A stretch of 64,000 nt of DNA from Jacaranda mimosifolia (GCA_018894105.1 CM032121.1:37728230-37792229), one strand, 5' to 3'; positions 1-14,267 are shown, counted from the stretch's first letter. Program-made: numbers and translations. The notes: generated by a model from the letters alone, not told the origin.

Positions 1-538
1 TTTTCAATGATGTTCATCACCTCAGCAGTAGCAACTGATACCAAAGCTGTAAGAACAAATCATCTGTTTGTTTATGATTCCAAAAATTATTTTTCGTTAA
101 CCTCTCTTACTGTTGCATTTCTATAGATAGGGGAGCTAGCAGGGATCGCAGTCGGGTCTGCAGTTTGCATCACTTCGATCTTAGCCGGGTGAGTAAATAA
201 GTAAAAATTGCAGAATATAATGAATACTGTACAAAGAACACTCAAGCAGAATTAACCTGATTTTGGAGTCACTTTCCAGGCCAATATCAGGAGGATCGAT
301 GAACCCAGCAAGGACGATTGGTCCTGCAATAGCCAGCAATTACTACAAAGGCATTTGGGTGTATGTACTTGGACCTGTTTGTGGGACACTATTGGGAGCG
401 TGGTCCTATAATTTCATTCGTGTTTCGGACAAACCGGCCCATGCTATAACACCACATTCATTTTCATTTAAACTTCGACAGTTGAGGAGCAATGAGGAAC
501 AGACAGCAGCAAATGGTAATAATATTAACAATCTGTGA
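1..538 (+). CDS. NIP-type aquaporin, 3' part (NIP2/NIP-III, Lsi1-like)
   Basis: C-terminal part of a nodulin-26-like intrinsic protein, a membrane channel for small neutral solutes. Exons seen: 1-48 (5' end outside the window), 127-188 and 280-538, with GT-AG introns; the joined frame is open to TGA at 536-538. The last exon carries the second NPA box (SGGSMNPAR), the arginine after it that belongs to the ar/R filter, and the last membrane span ([17 protein letters not shown]). Three residues before the NPA Asn is Gly, the LE1 filter position; Gly there fits the NIP-III (G-S-G-R) class. The cytosolic tail has [11 protein letters not shown], which resembles Lsi1-type silicic-acid channels. The H2 and H5 filter residues and the spacing between NPA boxes lie upstream, so the substrate class is an inference. 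It is convergent with SMC4, with about 316 bp between stops. Confidence 0.88.
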
Positions 539-854
539 TGTGTGGTCCTGAGTTCAGGTGATAGGTTAACCTGATTAGATTAACAATATGGAGACTCATG
601 TATCATACAACATTAACTGCACTGTATCATACATCTGGGAGAATCACCAGTGTTTGACCGCGTTACATAAGAAATTGTGGGTCAAATTGTACTAACTCTG
701 CCAGATGCTTACATGTGCATAACATTCTTAACATCCATTAGAAATAATTAGCCAGAAAGGAACCTGGCAACAAAAATTTACATGTGATTAAATACACAGG
801 GATCAAACATGATCATGAGTTCACATTCTTGGGCAACAATGGTTGGCCGAAAGC
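539..854. other. Short convergent intergenic spacer
   Basis: This gap lies between the aquaporin stop and the SMC4 stop and must hold both 3' UTRs and polyadenylation signals. I see no coding potential and no obvious repeat. Confidence 0.6.
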
Positions 855-3800
855 TTAAGAAGCCTGCTCACAGACTGCAAAGCTTCCTGGGTTGATGGTA
901 ATACTCTTGGTGCAATTATCAGTTTTATAGATTCCAACTAGTCGATCGGCCAACTCAAACATGTTATTCCGGAGGCTGCATATTGAACAAAAACAAGTAT
1001 TAAAAAGAAAGGCCACAATTGCATTCTATATAATGGCAAATCTCATAATGAATGGTTGCTCAAAATCCACCTTATAATTATGAATTGTGCATCCTTTGTA
1101 CGGTCTTTTACATAATGCCCAACAATGGAAACATTCTTGAAATCTGCCAGACAAGTGAAAAATGCAGAGAGTACCATAAGGATGGAAGACAAGACAGAAG
1201 GTTCAATTGGTAAAAATAATTCAACTAATATCCCAGAGGCATACCTAAAGCAGCATCAATCTCATCCATCACATAAAGCGGAGTTGGCTTGTAGTGGTGG
1301 AGGGCAAAAACTAGGGCTAATGAGCTGAGTGTCTGAAATATCAACATTAGAAAAAAGTCAAGACAACATCAGCAACCAAGTCAGGTGCTGCTAAGTTGGG
1401 TTACCAAGGAGCAATCAGGTAACATACTAATAAATACCTTTTCACCACCTGACAAGTTAGCAATATTTTTCCAGCTCTTTTTAGGCGGTCTGACACTGAA
1501 GACGACACCTTCAGAGAAGGGATCCAAGGAGTCTACTAATTCAAGTTCTGCATCACCTCCCAGTGTAATCATCTGTAGCAAAATCATAAACGATTTTAAT
1601 GAAAATGTGAATGGATACTTCAGCCATAAGCATAACAAAATAATAGTAGAAAGAAAGAGAGAAGTTAAACAAAATATTTCAGAGAAGACATATCGATTTC
1701 CAAGCTTATAAACTCGGGCCGAACAAGAATTCATACAACAATGGAAATCAAGACATTTATTGTATAGCTAGATATTTACTAATGTCTAGCATCATACTCT
1801 ACCCCACGAACTAAAGTTAACAGTCCCAACAGGCTGAATGGAGCTAACCAAATAATGCACAAAAAAACAGATCAGAAGCGTCCACAAACAGATAACACCA
1901 ACCAGAGCTAGAGTTAATAGACATGGGCTTAGAAAGATCAGGTTAATGTCTTATCAGACCTGATACATTTCCTTCAGTTTCAATGAAATTGTGTTAAAGC
2001 CAGCCATGAATTCATCTAACCTGAAAACATTGAAGTCAATATAATATTATTAGATCTCAAGATGTGAAGATAAGTAAAATTATAAAATAGAACATCAACA
2101 ATTGACCTCCTCTTCCTCCATTCATCATATTGCCTCTTTATATCATCACGTTGTTGAGTAACTAAATTAAGATCTGCAACTCGCTCGTTGTACAAGCTCA
2201 CTTTGTTCCGGTACCTAATAAAAAATACTAATTTTGTTATCTCAAAAATAAAATAAAATATTAAAATTAGCTTAGAAACATCAAACAAAGGAATATGTGC
2301 TTGTAACTGATAGTAGCATTTATTAATCAACAGAATACATACTCTGAGATTGAGTCAAGATTTGGGTTCATGTCTTTCAGTTGAGCTTCAAGAAGTGTCA
2401 CCATCTCAAGAGCCCTCTTAAGATCACATGTTTCACCAAGTGTTGCATCTGTCAATATTGCTTGAAGTTTCTCTGGATCCACCATATCCTTCTGAATCCT
2501 GTTGCAATTAAAAGGTAAGCAAGAGCAGCAGCTTGTCCAATATAGATTGACAGAAAATCACACGGGGATAGGCTGGGGATCTTAAGCATCTATCAAAAAG
2601 TTGTGATGCTGTAATCACAGCAAAATGCTTACTGCTCCATGTGCTTCAAGAGAGCAACTTGTAGATCATCAAACTTTTTCTTGTAACCTTTCCCCTTAAT
2701 TTCCAACTCTTTACAGGCTTTCTTCTTATCTTGTAACTTGTAGTCAGCATCTACCTGCACCAGCCCATGTTGGCTTTAAAATAGGTAAACTAAGCTAAAA
2801 AGGATGAAAAAAGATACTGGTGAATCAGACCTCAGATGTCCGCAACTCATCCACAATTTTCTTCAGTTTTTCATAGTCAGATTTTGCTTGATCCAGGACT
2901 TCTTTGTGTTGATCAATTAACTAGAAATACATGAAGTACAGTCATTTAAGGCATACATGTTTAACTCTAAATAGTCATATAAGTATCAATTAGGCATGCA
3001 GCTGACATGCACAGAGAAACATGGGCACCAACCTCCTGCGTTTTCTTATAGTTCTCCTGAACAGTAAAAGCTTTCTGTTCAATTTCTTTGAAGGTGGAAT
3101 GTAATTTCTCCTTTTCCGCCACAAGCCGTTCTTTCTCGTTTCTGGACTCTTCGGTCCCCTTCGTCAGTTTCTTAATCATTTTCTGGCCAGTTTCTATTTG
3201 AACTTTGCAGCGATTGATCTCAGTGCTATTTTTATCAATATCCTGACAAATTGGTCAGATGATAAGTAAGAAGTGGTCATTCAGGAAATTTAATAATTAT
3301 TCAACTTCTTTTTTGAGATTAAGTCATTTATACTTACAGACTGAATTTTGTTAACTTTGGACTTCTGGTTTTTCAGCCTTTCTCCGCCAGCATTTTCTAT
3401 TTTGTTCTGAAGCTGCAACGCCTGCAAAGATAACAAAAGGTAATATTAAATGATACTTTCTTCATCCATGCCTGTGCCTCAGTTTGTAAACAGCACGGAA
3501 TTGTTGGTGAATTTTAAGAGCGAGTATTTTGTGTGCTATTACAAAGCAGCTGTTTGTTTGGAACCAAGAATCATTGAGAGTCAACTCATAAATTAAAGCT
3601 ATTGTATCTTGAAAGTAAACATTAACAAACGAAGACATTATTTGTGGACTTCTAAAAAGTAAATTTGAAGGCTGGTCTATTACTGAATAACTAGACTGCG
3701 AAGCCCGGTCTTCCCTTCTCACCCAACGGCGTATTAGACTATGCGTGAGAATTTGTATAAATTCAATCAAATAGTAACAATAATAAGAGGCATTTGTACA

Positions 3801-6800
3801 CAAAAAGCTAATGTTGATGGAATTATTATGATGCATGAAGAATAATAGGCCAGAGCAAGGTTGTCAAACTGAAACAACCTTCTCCTTCAGCTGTTTTGAA
3901 CCTTGCGTAAGCCTGTTGATTTCTTTCTCTTCAGCAGAAATGATATTTCCCAGTTCCTCTAACCTATCCACCTCATCCTTTGTTGGCTCTGATGCTGCCT
4001 TCAGGCTATCTAGTTGTTTTTCTAGATCACCTAGCAGCAACTTTAGACTGTCTATCTGTCAAAGAAAATATAGTTTGATGTAATAGATGACTATAAATAG
4101 CAAGCGAACAACCAAAACGAGAATCATTGACAGTAGATCCACCTCCTTTTGGCTTTTTGCTAACTCCATCTCCAGATGTGAAATTGCTTTTTCTGAATCC
4201 CGGTAACGCTTTGCTGCATCAGCTAGTCTGTTCCGCACCATACTTAGACTTTCAACCAAATCAGACAGCTCCTTTTCAGCATTTGCCATGGCCTCTCCAG
4301 AGACACTAGCAGCACGAATAGACGTCCCCATTTTACCTCCACGTGGCCTACTTCCTCCACCACTCATAGTACCAGACTTTTCAAAAAGAGCACCATCAAT
4401 TGTCACGACACGCCAGAATTCCTTCTTTCCACCATAAGCAATGCGAGTAGCCTGCAACATCAAGATGAATATAGAACAAGTTTAGTGATGAATAAAGATA
4501 CACTGCAAACTATTAGAAGAAAGTGTACTTTACGATACACATGCTATCTACAATTTCATCACACTTTCAAAACAATCATTTCGAAAGAACTTTGCAGGAA
4601 ATATGCAATTTGAATGTGTTTTACCAACCACATAGCAATCACAAAGATGTTCTTTGGAGTTCTGAGCTTTCATGGGGTTGGGATTAATTTCTTAACATAG
4701 ACATTTCCAAAAAAGAAAACAAATAACACCATGACAAGTACACCTGATAAGAATCCACATCAATTGAAAGGTTTGAACCTAAGATAACAGATTTGCTTTC
4801 TTTTCCAGGGCTTTAACCAGAAAAATCAATAAGCATTACATTTACTATGGAGACCTACCTGATCAATATCTTTAGCTACAATTGTGTTCCCTAGAGCTGC
4901 AAAAAATGCAAGTTTCATCCTTTCATCCTGAACCTTGATCAAATCAAATAGGCGTGGAACGCCTTCTGGTGTAACTACTTTCTCCTTTAATCTAGGTACA
5001 TGATTGGCTTGTTTCTCCTGCAAGAAATCAGAAAAAACTTTTTAAGCTAATGAAAAGAAGTTTCTGTGCATTCTTTTAGAATTGCACACCCCAAATAAAT
5101 TGTGTTTATTGGATTAGACTGGAAATACTAAAGACAGTTTAAATAAAAGGTCCGCTTAAACTTAACTGAAGCAGTTTAGGCTTAATCAGGATTAATGTTA
5201 TTGGAGAAATCACAACTACTATTATCCTTTGGTGGACTCCTATGGTAACTGACAACCTTCTACTTTTCTAGAGAAATTGCTATTAACATTATATTTCTGA
5301 AACAACAATCATCGAGCAGTTTCTCTCAGTAAGGAATAGATTTTCTGAAGCAAACACAAAATGCATCGGCTAATTATTAAAATATCTAAACTGCCCCAAG
5401 CAGGCAACTCCATCTGGAAATTCATCATTCTGGAAGTAGCACATTATGCTGGAGTATCAAATCATAGAGGAAATGTCTCGGTTGGAGAAAGAATTCGAGG
5501 ACTACGATTGAAGGATTCTAGCATTTTTAATATGATAGGATTCACAAGGTTTAAGCATCAGAAGAAACTTAATATCACTTTTATCTCACTGAGGCTCAAA
5601 TAACAACCAAACAACCACATCATCCGGCTTCAAACCAATGAATTTCATTTCCAGGTCGTTGTTTGATTGATTCACACTCAAGATACTGCTCTGAATGATT
5701 ATCCAAATTCTTCTCCTCAACCATAGGTACTGCAAATACCAATGGACTCTTAAAGTTATACAATAATGCTGAAAACATCTAAAGTTAAATCAATCTCTAC
5801 CAGAATCATGAAAGTAGCAACACCAAGATTTTGGCTACGGAGTAACTCCACACATGCTTGTGCCGCGGCAGTTGTTTCCACGACAATATAATCTAGTCCA
5901 GGACATGCAGTTGAAATGGCAATATCATATTTTGCTGCAGGGAAAAGTTACGGGTGATTAAAAGAATACAAGCAACCAGATCGAAAAAAACTGCTTAATT
6001 AGAGATTGCATACATCATCAATCAGTGTCATAAACAAAAGAAACATATGGCAATTAACGCAAATTCACTTTTGGGAACTGAGATGCTGACTAAATATTGA
6101 TCTACCACTTTGACATAAATAATATTGGTCCAGTAAGAACACTTCAGCACAGCAATAGTATAATAAACCAGTCTCCATCAACGATTGAGGACAAATAAAA
6201 AGTTGAAGGAAACATGTGATCCGAGAAAATAAATTTCATTTTTTATTCTTTCAAGGAGTGATCAGAATCATTCTCGTCTACCCAAGTATCTTTGGAATAA
6301 GAAAACATCAAATCATGCTCGAAGCAAATTAGATAGCTGCAGGTTGGAGATGGTAAAGCAACCTCATTTCATGGGTAAGCTGAAAGCTAAGATTCAGAAA
6401 TTATGAAATAAAATCTTGTAATACCAGATTACAAGGTAAGACACCCAGGACAATGATAACCAAGATAGAGACAGATGAGTTTAACAAAAAAAAGGACCCA
6501 AAACAAAGAGTAGCAGTATTGTGCAAAGAGGACGACACATATTCATTAAATATGCATCTCTTTTTCATGTAGTTGGAGACGGCTGATATTCCTCGGTGAC
6601 AGTTGTCATTCTCACAGTCAACAAAAAGTTATGTTTTAGCTGAAAAAACTAAAGCATACACAGATAGAGGTGTGCTTACCATCAATAGCTCCTAAATCTC
6701 CCATTCGGCCATAAATTCCAGGTATAAGATTTGCTTCCTTAGCTTGAAGTATTGCTTTTAAGACAGATCCCTGATTCTTTTCAGATTCCATGGTAGATAA

Positions 6801-9800
6801 AAGCTCTGCAACCTTTTGCCTTGCAGCCTGTTCCAGAGGAATCAACCTCTCTTGTTCTTCAAGGCTTGTCTGCAATTGCAAAGCAGCTCCCAGAATTTTA
6901 TCACTAAAATACAAGAAAACATGAAAACAAAACTTTAATTATAATTGCTTACTTGTTCAATTTTATGAGCATCGGATGCTTCAAGTTTGAGCTTCTCTAG
7001 CTTATTTTGAACATCCTTGACGGTTGAAGTCTTTGTTTCAATTCTTCTATGGGTTTCATTAATCTGCTTCTGTGCATCTTCATAAGCAGCACGACCTGCT
7101 TCATGCTGTAACATGGATGTTATCATTCAGTTAGTATGGTTAAAGAATCCAGCTAGCAAAGGATGAGCCCTAAAATTGCATGAAATTTTGTGTTCCCAGT
7201 AGAACATTGAGGCAGCATCAGATCAGAACTTTGATCTGAGATCAGCGAAGCCAGCAATGAACTGTCATTCAGACATTTATTGCCAACTAAAAACTTAGCC
7301 CTCCTTTTCCACCATTCCTTCAATGACCACAAAATAAACATGAGGATGTCTCAGAAAGTCAATGGAGACCAACGATTTACATTCGGCCAGAGCACGCTTA
7401 GAAATCAACTTCAGTGATACCCAAAATATGATCACATTCGTGAATTCCAAAATTAACCACCGCATCAATGAATTTTTGAAAACAAAACTGAATCTCAACA
7501 AAGGGAAGGAAAAACAACTATTTCAGTGATCTCACAGCTCAAGCTACAACCGAGAAATCATACAGGAAATACTTTTTCTTCTCTGATTATTCTATAATTT
7601 CACAGTTTCCAGATCCACCATATTACGGTTCTTTGAATCTAATCTAAATAGATTCTTATTTTCTTGGATCTAGTTCTTTAACTGAATAAATAAATTTGAC
7701 TGTTTAGTCCTGCTAATAAACCTTATTTTCCAAGTTTTAGTCTTTTTTAAATTACATATGAATTATGTGGCCCAAGATACTGCCTATTTTTAAACTTACC
7801 ACCAGTGCATTTAATTAATGCAGCAAACAATACCCTCAAATTGTACAACTTAAAAAATTTGTTTCTTACCACCTCCCAATGACATGTGTCACTTCTTTCT
7901 CAGGATTATTTGATGAAGAAAAGGCAGAAAACCTCAGCTCTAATGGAGAAGTAAATATTTCACTAGATCACGATACATACAAACATAACATAATTAGACT
8001 TGATTCTGATAGACAAATAAACAGGACCAACAAAAACTTTTGAATTAGCACTACTTCAGGAAGTTAACCACATAGGTATGATAGGATCCTAAATGAGGAT
8101 GGCACAAGCTCAGCAAAATGTTAAAAGATTCATCCTAAAGCATCTGGAGTATAAAAGGACCAAAAAAGAAAAGAAAACATCAATTTAAAAACAGAAGTAC
8201 CACGATCTCATTTCACAAAGCAAATGAGCACTGCAACATCCACCATAAAGCTGAACAAAGACCATTGCCAGGATGCTTTGAGGCTAGAATGATGATGACA
8301 TGGAAGTTTAGAATGTTATATTTAGCTTGTTACTGTCATTCTCTCTGATATCAACAAGATTAGAATTGGAGTTCACCAAAGACTTCAAAACCTAATTACA
8401 CTATTTACATATAATCAAATAAAACTTGATACCCTGAAGACTAATCTTATGAAAATACCTGTTTAAGATAATTAAAAGAGGAAAAGACAAAGATAATGCG
8501 ATTAAATCAAGGAAAATAGCTAAATCATGGCAACTACTAACAAGAGCTACCATGTATTACCAAGCTCACCTTTTCAATCAAAAGTTTTCTTTCAGCTGAA
8601 GCAACATCTAGTTTTCCTCTATGTTCAATCAATTGCTTTTCCCAGGGTTCTAGTTCTGTACGAACAGCAGCAAGCTCACTACGGAAAGCTTCTGTTTCAG
8701 CTGTTTGCAACAATGTAAGGGGCAACAGAAAGAAAGCCACACATCAATAACAAGCCAGATGAATATGAGAGAAATAAACTAACATAAAGATGAGGGTTAT
8801 ATAATTAACGTTCTATCATCAACATCTCTGAAAAATGCCAAATTTTTATACCAAAAGATGATAATGCGTCATCCAGGAAAATACTTTTCTTGGAAATCAT
8901 CTGCTTGCACTTGGAAATGACAGTATTTCTATGTGCTCATTTATATATAGGTGCATTGCATACTCATATATGAATGTATTGAAAGTTTGAAGCATTATGA
9001 ATATGTTAGGCTGAACCCTCAATACCTCTGCAGAGTGCAAACCCTCAAGGACTCATCCGAAAAATAGTATTTAGACCATTTATAGAAGACTATTGCTTTT
9101 GGATTACAAATTGGAGTCTCGAGAAGAACTCCAATGCTAACATTCCTGAACAAAGCATCTCTCTACCAGATATGCCACATTAAAAATCAAATGAATGAAA
9201 CTTATAGCATAGTAGCATTACATTTTTATCAATTGGTGCCACAATATCATCAAAAACCAAAATAGATCATTCCCAAATCTTATCCAAAATAAGAATAGCA
9301 TACTGAACATTGTCAAGGACAACATTCTAAAAATATGATATGAATTATTTCAAGGATGAAATATATGCTATACAACCCCAATTGTATGACTCTGAGCCTG
9401 TGCCGGGGGGGATGCAATTCCATAAAATTTAGATGAGAAGTAAGAAATAAAATCTTGAGGAAAAATGAATTTGTTTCAAAGTAAATCTAAAGCTTTGGAA
9501 TCAATTAAACTATATGGTTGATGTTTTTAAGTATAGAGTCACCTTTAGAATTTTCCTTAATTTCTTCCAAGATTTTCTCCTCATCTACTAAAAGTTTCTG
9601 TAGTTTAGGAATGTCTTCCTCAAGACAAGGAATCAAATTTGTAGAGTCCTCGCACTCTTTGGTGAGATCAGCAATTTTGGTCAAATCCTAAAGTGATGAG
9701 AAAGAAAGAAATACATCGAAGTAAGAAACAAGTCAAGTAAGAATAATGTCATCTTAATACAGACTATTGCTCCACAAACCTTTTCATGTTTATCATCAAG

Positions 9801-12292
9801 CTTTTTGATCTTTTGCTTCAAATGCTTAAAATCTTCCCGATGTTTCAAGTCCTGCCTTTCAAATTCCTTAAATTCATCCTTGCAACGCCGGAGATCGCCA
9901 TCCAGCTCCTAGTATATCCCAAAAACAAAAAATTATCAAATAACGCCACTTAGAAAGTTGGGCAGATATTGAAGAAATTAGCATGCGATAAAAATTAAAA
10001 AGAGAATGATAGAACAAGCACATGTATGCTTAAGCGGGATAGAAAATCAACAAAACATCCATGTATAGAAGGAAACAGTTCAAACCTCTTGTCTCTTCAT
10101 ATACTTCAAGTGCAAAGCTTCAAGTTCTTTTAATGTCTTGGTATTTTCTTGAATTTTCTCCCTGTAAAACAAAAGGCAATAATTTTCCACAGAAGTTTGA
10201 TAACCTATCCAAGACTTATATACTAGTCCAAATCAAACCACCTTTCGATCTTAACATTTGCTTCCAGGCTTGAAACAGTTGCCTGCAGCTCTGCTACTTC
10301 AGTAACATTATTTTCAGAAGCTAGATTGGTAGCTTTCTCTTGCCATTTTAACAGTGACAACTCTTTAAGCATGTAGTCTTCTGCTTCATTCTTTACACCC
10401 TGGTAAAATGACAACATAAATGTAAAAATCCTTAAGCACATACCTGAAATGTAATACAAGATCTGCAAGCCATTGTAAAACCTTACCTCCAGGCTCTCTC
10501 TTTCTTTCTCAGCCAACTTAACCATTTGAACCACACCAGACCTCTTTTCATTAAGTGCTTCCAGCCTAAAGCGTTAAAAGAATTAGAGAACATTTGAATT
10601 GCTAATTTTGTGTACCTTTCTGTAAGAGATTGAACTTTGGTAAACAAGTATAAGTTCCAAAAAAATAACTCAGCTACTTTGGCAGCAGAGTTCAGGTATC
10701 CAATTATCTTCATCTGCAGAGTATTGTTCATAAAATTGAATTTTTATAAATTATAGACTTATATATATTCATATGTATATATATGTAAAGATTTCTCCAA
10801 TAATTCTGCTGAAAATCCTACACATGCAATTTTGACAGTAGCACTATTTGATATTCCTTTTGCTGAGTGGCTACAACATCCCCATCTATAAAAATCAGAA
10901 AGTAATTGTTGTTCAGAAAATCCATGCGCTGGAATGCAACACATGGGTCTCCAAGTTGTAGCTCATAACTTACTCTTTAAATGATTCATCAATCTTCTCT
11001 ACATATTTGTTAGTTCCAATTATGTCCTCAAGATACTCAAGAAAGCCTTCATCATGGGGCCCCTGTGCCTTTGGCTTCATTAGTGATATTTGTTCCACTT
11101 CACCCTGAAGAAACCCAAAACTTTAGCATCCAAACAAAAGATATAACAAACTTATGTCTACCATATATATACTGAAAAGCTTATAAAAATTATATGATAT
11201 GAACCTGAAGAATTAAAAAGCGGTTGTTATCCAAGTCAACACCTTTCCCTCTTAACAACTTCGTGACCTCTGTAAAATTACTTGCTCTATCATTGATATA
11301 ATACTTAGAGGAGTTATCCCGAAATGCAACTCGTGTGATCACAAAATCACTTCCAGGGACAACTTCATAAGCCTCATCATCCTACAAACCAAGCAAATGT
11401 AGAAAGATACTACTACCTGAAACCACCTTCCCACAAGAAAAATGCAGTGTAACACTAAAGAAGTTAAAACAAATAAACATACCAAATCGATAATCTCTTG
11501 AAAGTGAACTGATACACCAGCACTGTCCAAATTCTGATAATTGGTGGAATTGTGAATAAGCTCCGACACTTTATTTAGCCGCATCTGCATGTTCAATAAA
11601 CTCATTCAAATTATAGTCTATCTGATGTCAGACGGTTGTATACATCAAGTTCCCCGCTCTTATTCCACAAAAGAAGAGTTCCCAGGCTCTCTCTTGGCAC
11701 AAAAAATTTAGGGGAAAAAAAAAGGAAAGAAAGGAAAGAAAAAGGAAGACCAAGATTATTTGGAACTCCAACAAATTACAATCTACAGAAATTACAGAAA
11801 GGAAGATCAAATAAATGTCAAGCAAGCATAAGTATTGAAAAACAAACAAAAGACCCGTTAATGTATAAGAAGATGCAGTAAAAATTTACCTGTTTGGCTC
11901 GTTTGCCAAATACAAAGAGCATCGCATCTATGACGTTGCTCTTTCCACTTCCATTAGGACCGACCACCGCCGAGAAATTCTAAACATAAAAAAACAATAG
12001 TTTCACGAAAGAGTATAATAAAAAAACGAGGCATCGTGTCCAAGTAATCAACTATTACTTCTCACTGACCTAACCGTAATTTCCTTCCGCATATAATTCA
12101 CAATTGAAAGAATTTAAAGAAAACTAAAACCCTAACCTTGTGAAAAGGGCCAACGCGCTGCTCGCCCGCATAGGATTTGAAATTCCTCATCACCATCTCC
12201 TTAATAAATAGCCTAGGAGCTCGGGAGGCCGGCTTGGTGGAGTCTGTGACGAACTCGTCGGCGGTTGCCGTCGATTCCATCTCTATCCCCAT
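855..12292 (-). CDS. SMC4: SMC4, condensin complex ATPase subunit (28 exons)
   Basis: Structural maintenance of chromosomes 4, partner of SMC2 in condensin, which compacts mitotic chromosomes. Exons, high to low: 12292-12137, 11979-11890, 11584-11483, 11381-11205, 11104-10974, 10565-10487, 10399-10242, 10161-10086, 9908-9780, 9687-9543, 8700-8570, 7105-6953, 6869-6680, 5934-5801, 5017-4859, 4451-4143, 4055-3879, 3421-3338, 3242-3033, 2920-2831, 2754-2633, 2498-2343, 2214-2107, 2020-1960, 1572-1438, 1332-1245, 1143-1071, 975-855. They sum to 3,744 nt, 1,247 aa, in frame throughout and close to the family length. Walker [10 protein letters not shown] is at 59-67. The first coiled coil is followed by a hinge at about 560-703 ([13 protein letters not shown] to SGTMSGGG), then the second coil. 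The signature LSGGEK is at 1149-1154 and Walker [13 protein letters not shown] at 1173-1184, so the ATPase is intact. An in-frame ATG four codons downstream ([10 protein letters not shown]) is an alternative start. Confidence 0.95.
7106..8569 (-). other. SMC4: Largest SMC4 intron (intron 11)
   Basis: This 1.46-kb intron separates the exon ending in the [16 protein letters not shown] stretch from the exon beginning [12 protein letters not shown] found no gene or complete transposon in it. Introns 10, 13 and 14 are also long (about 0.7-0.85 kb), whereas most others are about 70-250 bp. Confidence 0.8.
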
Positions 12293-12471
12293 GAATCACG
12301 AATTTGGTATGATGGAGGAGGAAAATTGGAGAGCTGGGGCGCTCTTGGTTTTAGTCAACTGTGCTTTCTTGATATCTCCTTGCTGCCAGACAACTACTAC
12401 ACCGACATTCTAAAACAAGAAGTGGTGGTAAAGAGATACGTTGGAAGAAGGCGAAAGGCGAGAAATTTTTG

Positions 12472-12496
12472 AACGGTCGAAAACTTGGGCGGGAAC
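12472..12496 (-). promoter_or_regulatory. MSA-like and E2F-like motifs upstream of SMC4
   Basis: About 180-200 bp upstream of the SMC4 ATG there is an AACGG core (12472-12476), the core of the mitosis-specific activator element bound by three-repeat MYBs. Next to it is GGCGGGAAC (12488-12496; GTTCCCGCC on the gene strand), one base from an E2F site. Both motif types are known in plant cell-cycle promoters. Function here is an inference from position and motif only. Confidence 0.4.
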
Positions 12497-12742
12497 TGAA
12501 TTTTCGTTGTGGTTTAAAATGGGTCGGTAGACTTTCGGGTATTATTTTCTTTGGGCCTACTCGGAAATGGGCCAAATAGCCCGATTGCAGATGTTGGTTT
12601 TCAGTAATCAGTACTTCCATTGCCCGGAGCATTTGGTAATGGCAGGTACGCTTGGGTAGTCTATGGTAGTTTGCATTTATTGAAGAAATAATTTTTCCCT
12701 ATTAAATCATTCATTACATTTTTAAATTGTACCATTTTCTCA

Positions 12743-13823
12743 GAGGCTGCATTTAGTTGCAATGATGAGGTTGGGTTTAATAAGATTGAAATGGATTTGT
12801 AACCTATATAATATGCATGTCAATATCATTTGATATTTTACTTAATTGCTATGTTTGAGAATATAGATATCCCAAACAAAATACATTTTTATTGTTTGGT
12901 TGGTAAATAGTGATAATATAGGATATACTCAAATTTACTAAACTAACTTTATGCTATATTGTGATTACTAAATATTCATCAATAACTTTAAACAATATAA
13001 GATGCATTTTGGCAAATGATGTGTTTCATGCACAAAATTTTCGATACAAATGATATGTTTTTTATCTATAATTTTCTACACAATTGATGTGTTTCATGCA
13101 ACTACAAATACAACCAAACTTGAAGGGATTGTTTATACTAGCAATTTTAGCACATATATCAAAATTTTATAGTAGAAGATAAATAAAATATTCATTTGTT
13201 TGTTATATATTTCTATAATTTTAATATTTTCAATACATTTATTTAAATTTTTAAATGAGTGAAAGAAAAAAGTTACAATAGAAGGAAAAAGTAAAACAGA
13301 AAATATTTGAATAGAAAAATATTAGAGAAGAGGGGGAAAAAAACTACTTGGTAATTATTAAGTTTAAAAATAACAATGAGTAAAATAACTCAAAAACATA
13401 CCAAAATAGGATAGGTACTTTATATACAGTGTAGATATTTCATCATTTGGTGCTTAACCATTTCGCTATACCAATTTCATATTAGTAACACTTTTCTAAA
13501 CTAAATATTTTAAAAGTTCAAAAACCACATGCAAAAAATCAATGAAAACCATATAATTAAGAACTAGATAATAAAATGAAACTTGTGCACTAATTAATAC
13601 AATTTATAATTGAGGGACAAATATGTATTTTTCATATTTTTGTAGTTAAAAATATTGGACTTGATACCATATCCCACCTCCTAGGTGGGATCCATAATCC
13701 CTTACTTCGTTAGATTGAAAATTGGATCACAAAATTATAAAGGGCCCAATACTTTTGAACCAAACAAAAAATTGGATAGGATAAACATTATATCCAATCC
13801 AATCATAGCAACCAAACAGAACC
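12743..13823. mobile_element. Harbinger/Tourist-like MITE, about 1.1 kb, degenerate
   Basis: The left end reads GAGGCTGCATTTAGTTGC; the right end, read on the other strand, starts GGTTCTGTTTGGTTGC. The similarity continues inward with indels (ATGATGAGGTTGG versus ATGATTGGATTGG). The flanks are TCA and TAA, so a 3-bp target duplication is only approximate. The interior is AT-rich and non-coding. Its length suggests a second insertion inside, which I could not delimit. Confidence 0.55.
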
Positions 13824-14267
13824 TAAAACGTATACTGATTCACACATTTTTACTCAAATTTTATTTATGTCGGTCTAAGCAAAACATGATCGAAATTGAA
13901 TTGATTATTACATCAACTCAGGTTGGGTTTTAGTACTGGAACTCTAATATCGATCTTCACTAGTATTCAAATCAGATGGTCTGACTATAAAAATATATAT
14001 CAATATACAGCAGGCATGTTGAGGTACACTTTATCTAATTAAACTCTCCAATATCTAGATTAATTATAGATTATAAAATTTTGAAGAGCTAAAATGAGAT
14101 CTCAACGTAAATTTGAGTTAATAACAACATACTTTTCCATTTCAAGAAGTGGCTATTAATTCATACTAAGTTTTAGATGGCCTTCAATTTTATAGTGGCA
14201 AGTTTTGGATGATGGGAAGTGTCAAGGATCAACAGCTATAATACGAATAAAGGTTCTTATTCATTAA

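Noticed and set aside
10759..10944. 61-codon minus-strand ORF as an SMC4 exon
   Set aside because: The exon ending at 10974 joins in frame directly to 10565 with conserved SMC4 sequence on both sides; this ORF is intronic.
12351..12632. 93-codon minus-strand ORF upstream of SMC4
   Set aside because: It lies in the SMC4 promoter/leader, is not conserved-looking and has no domain.
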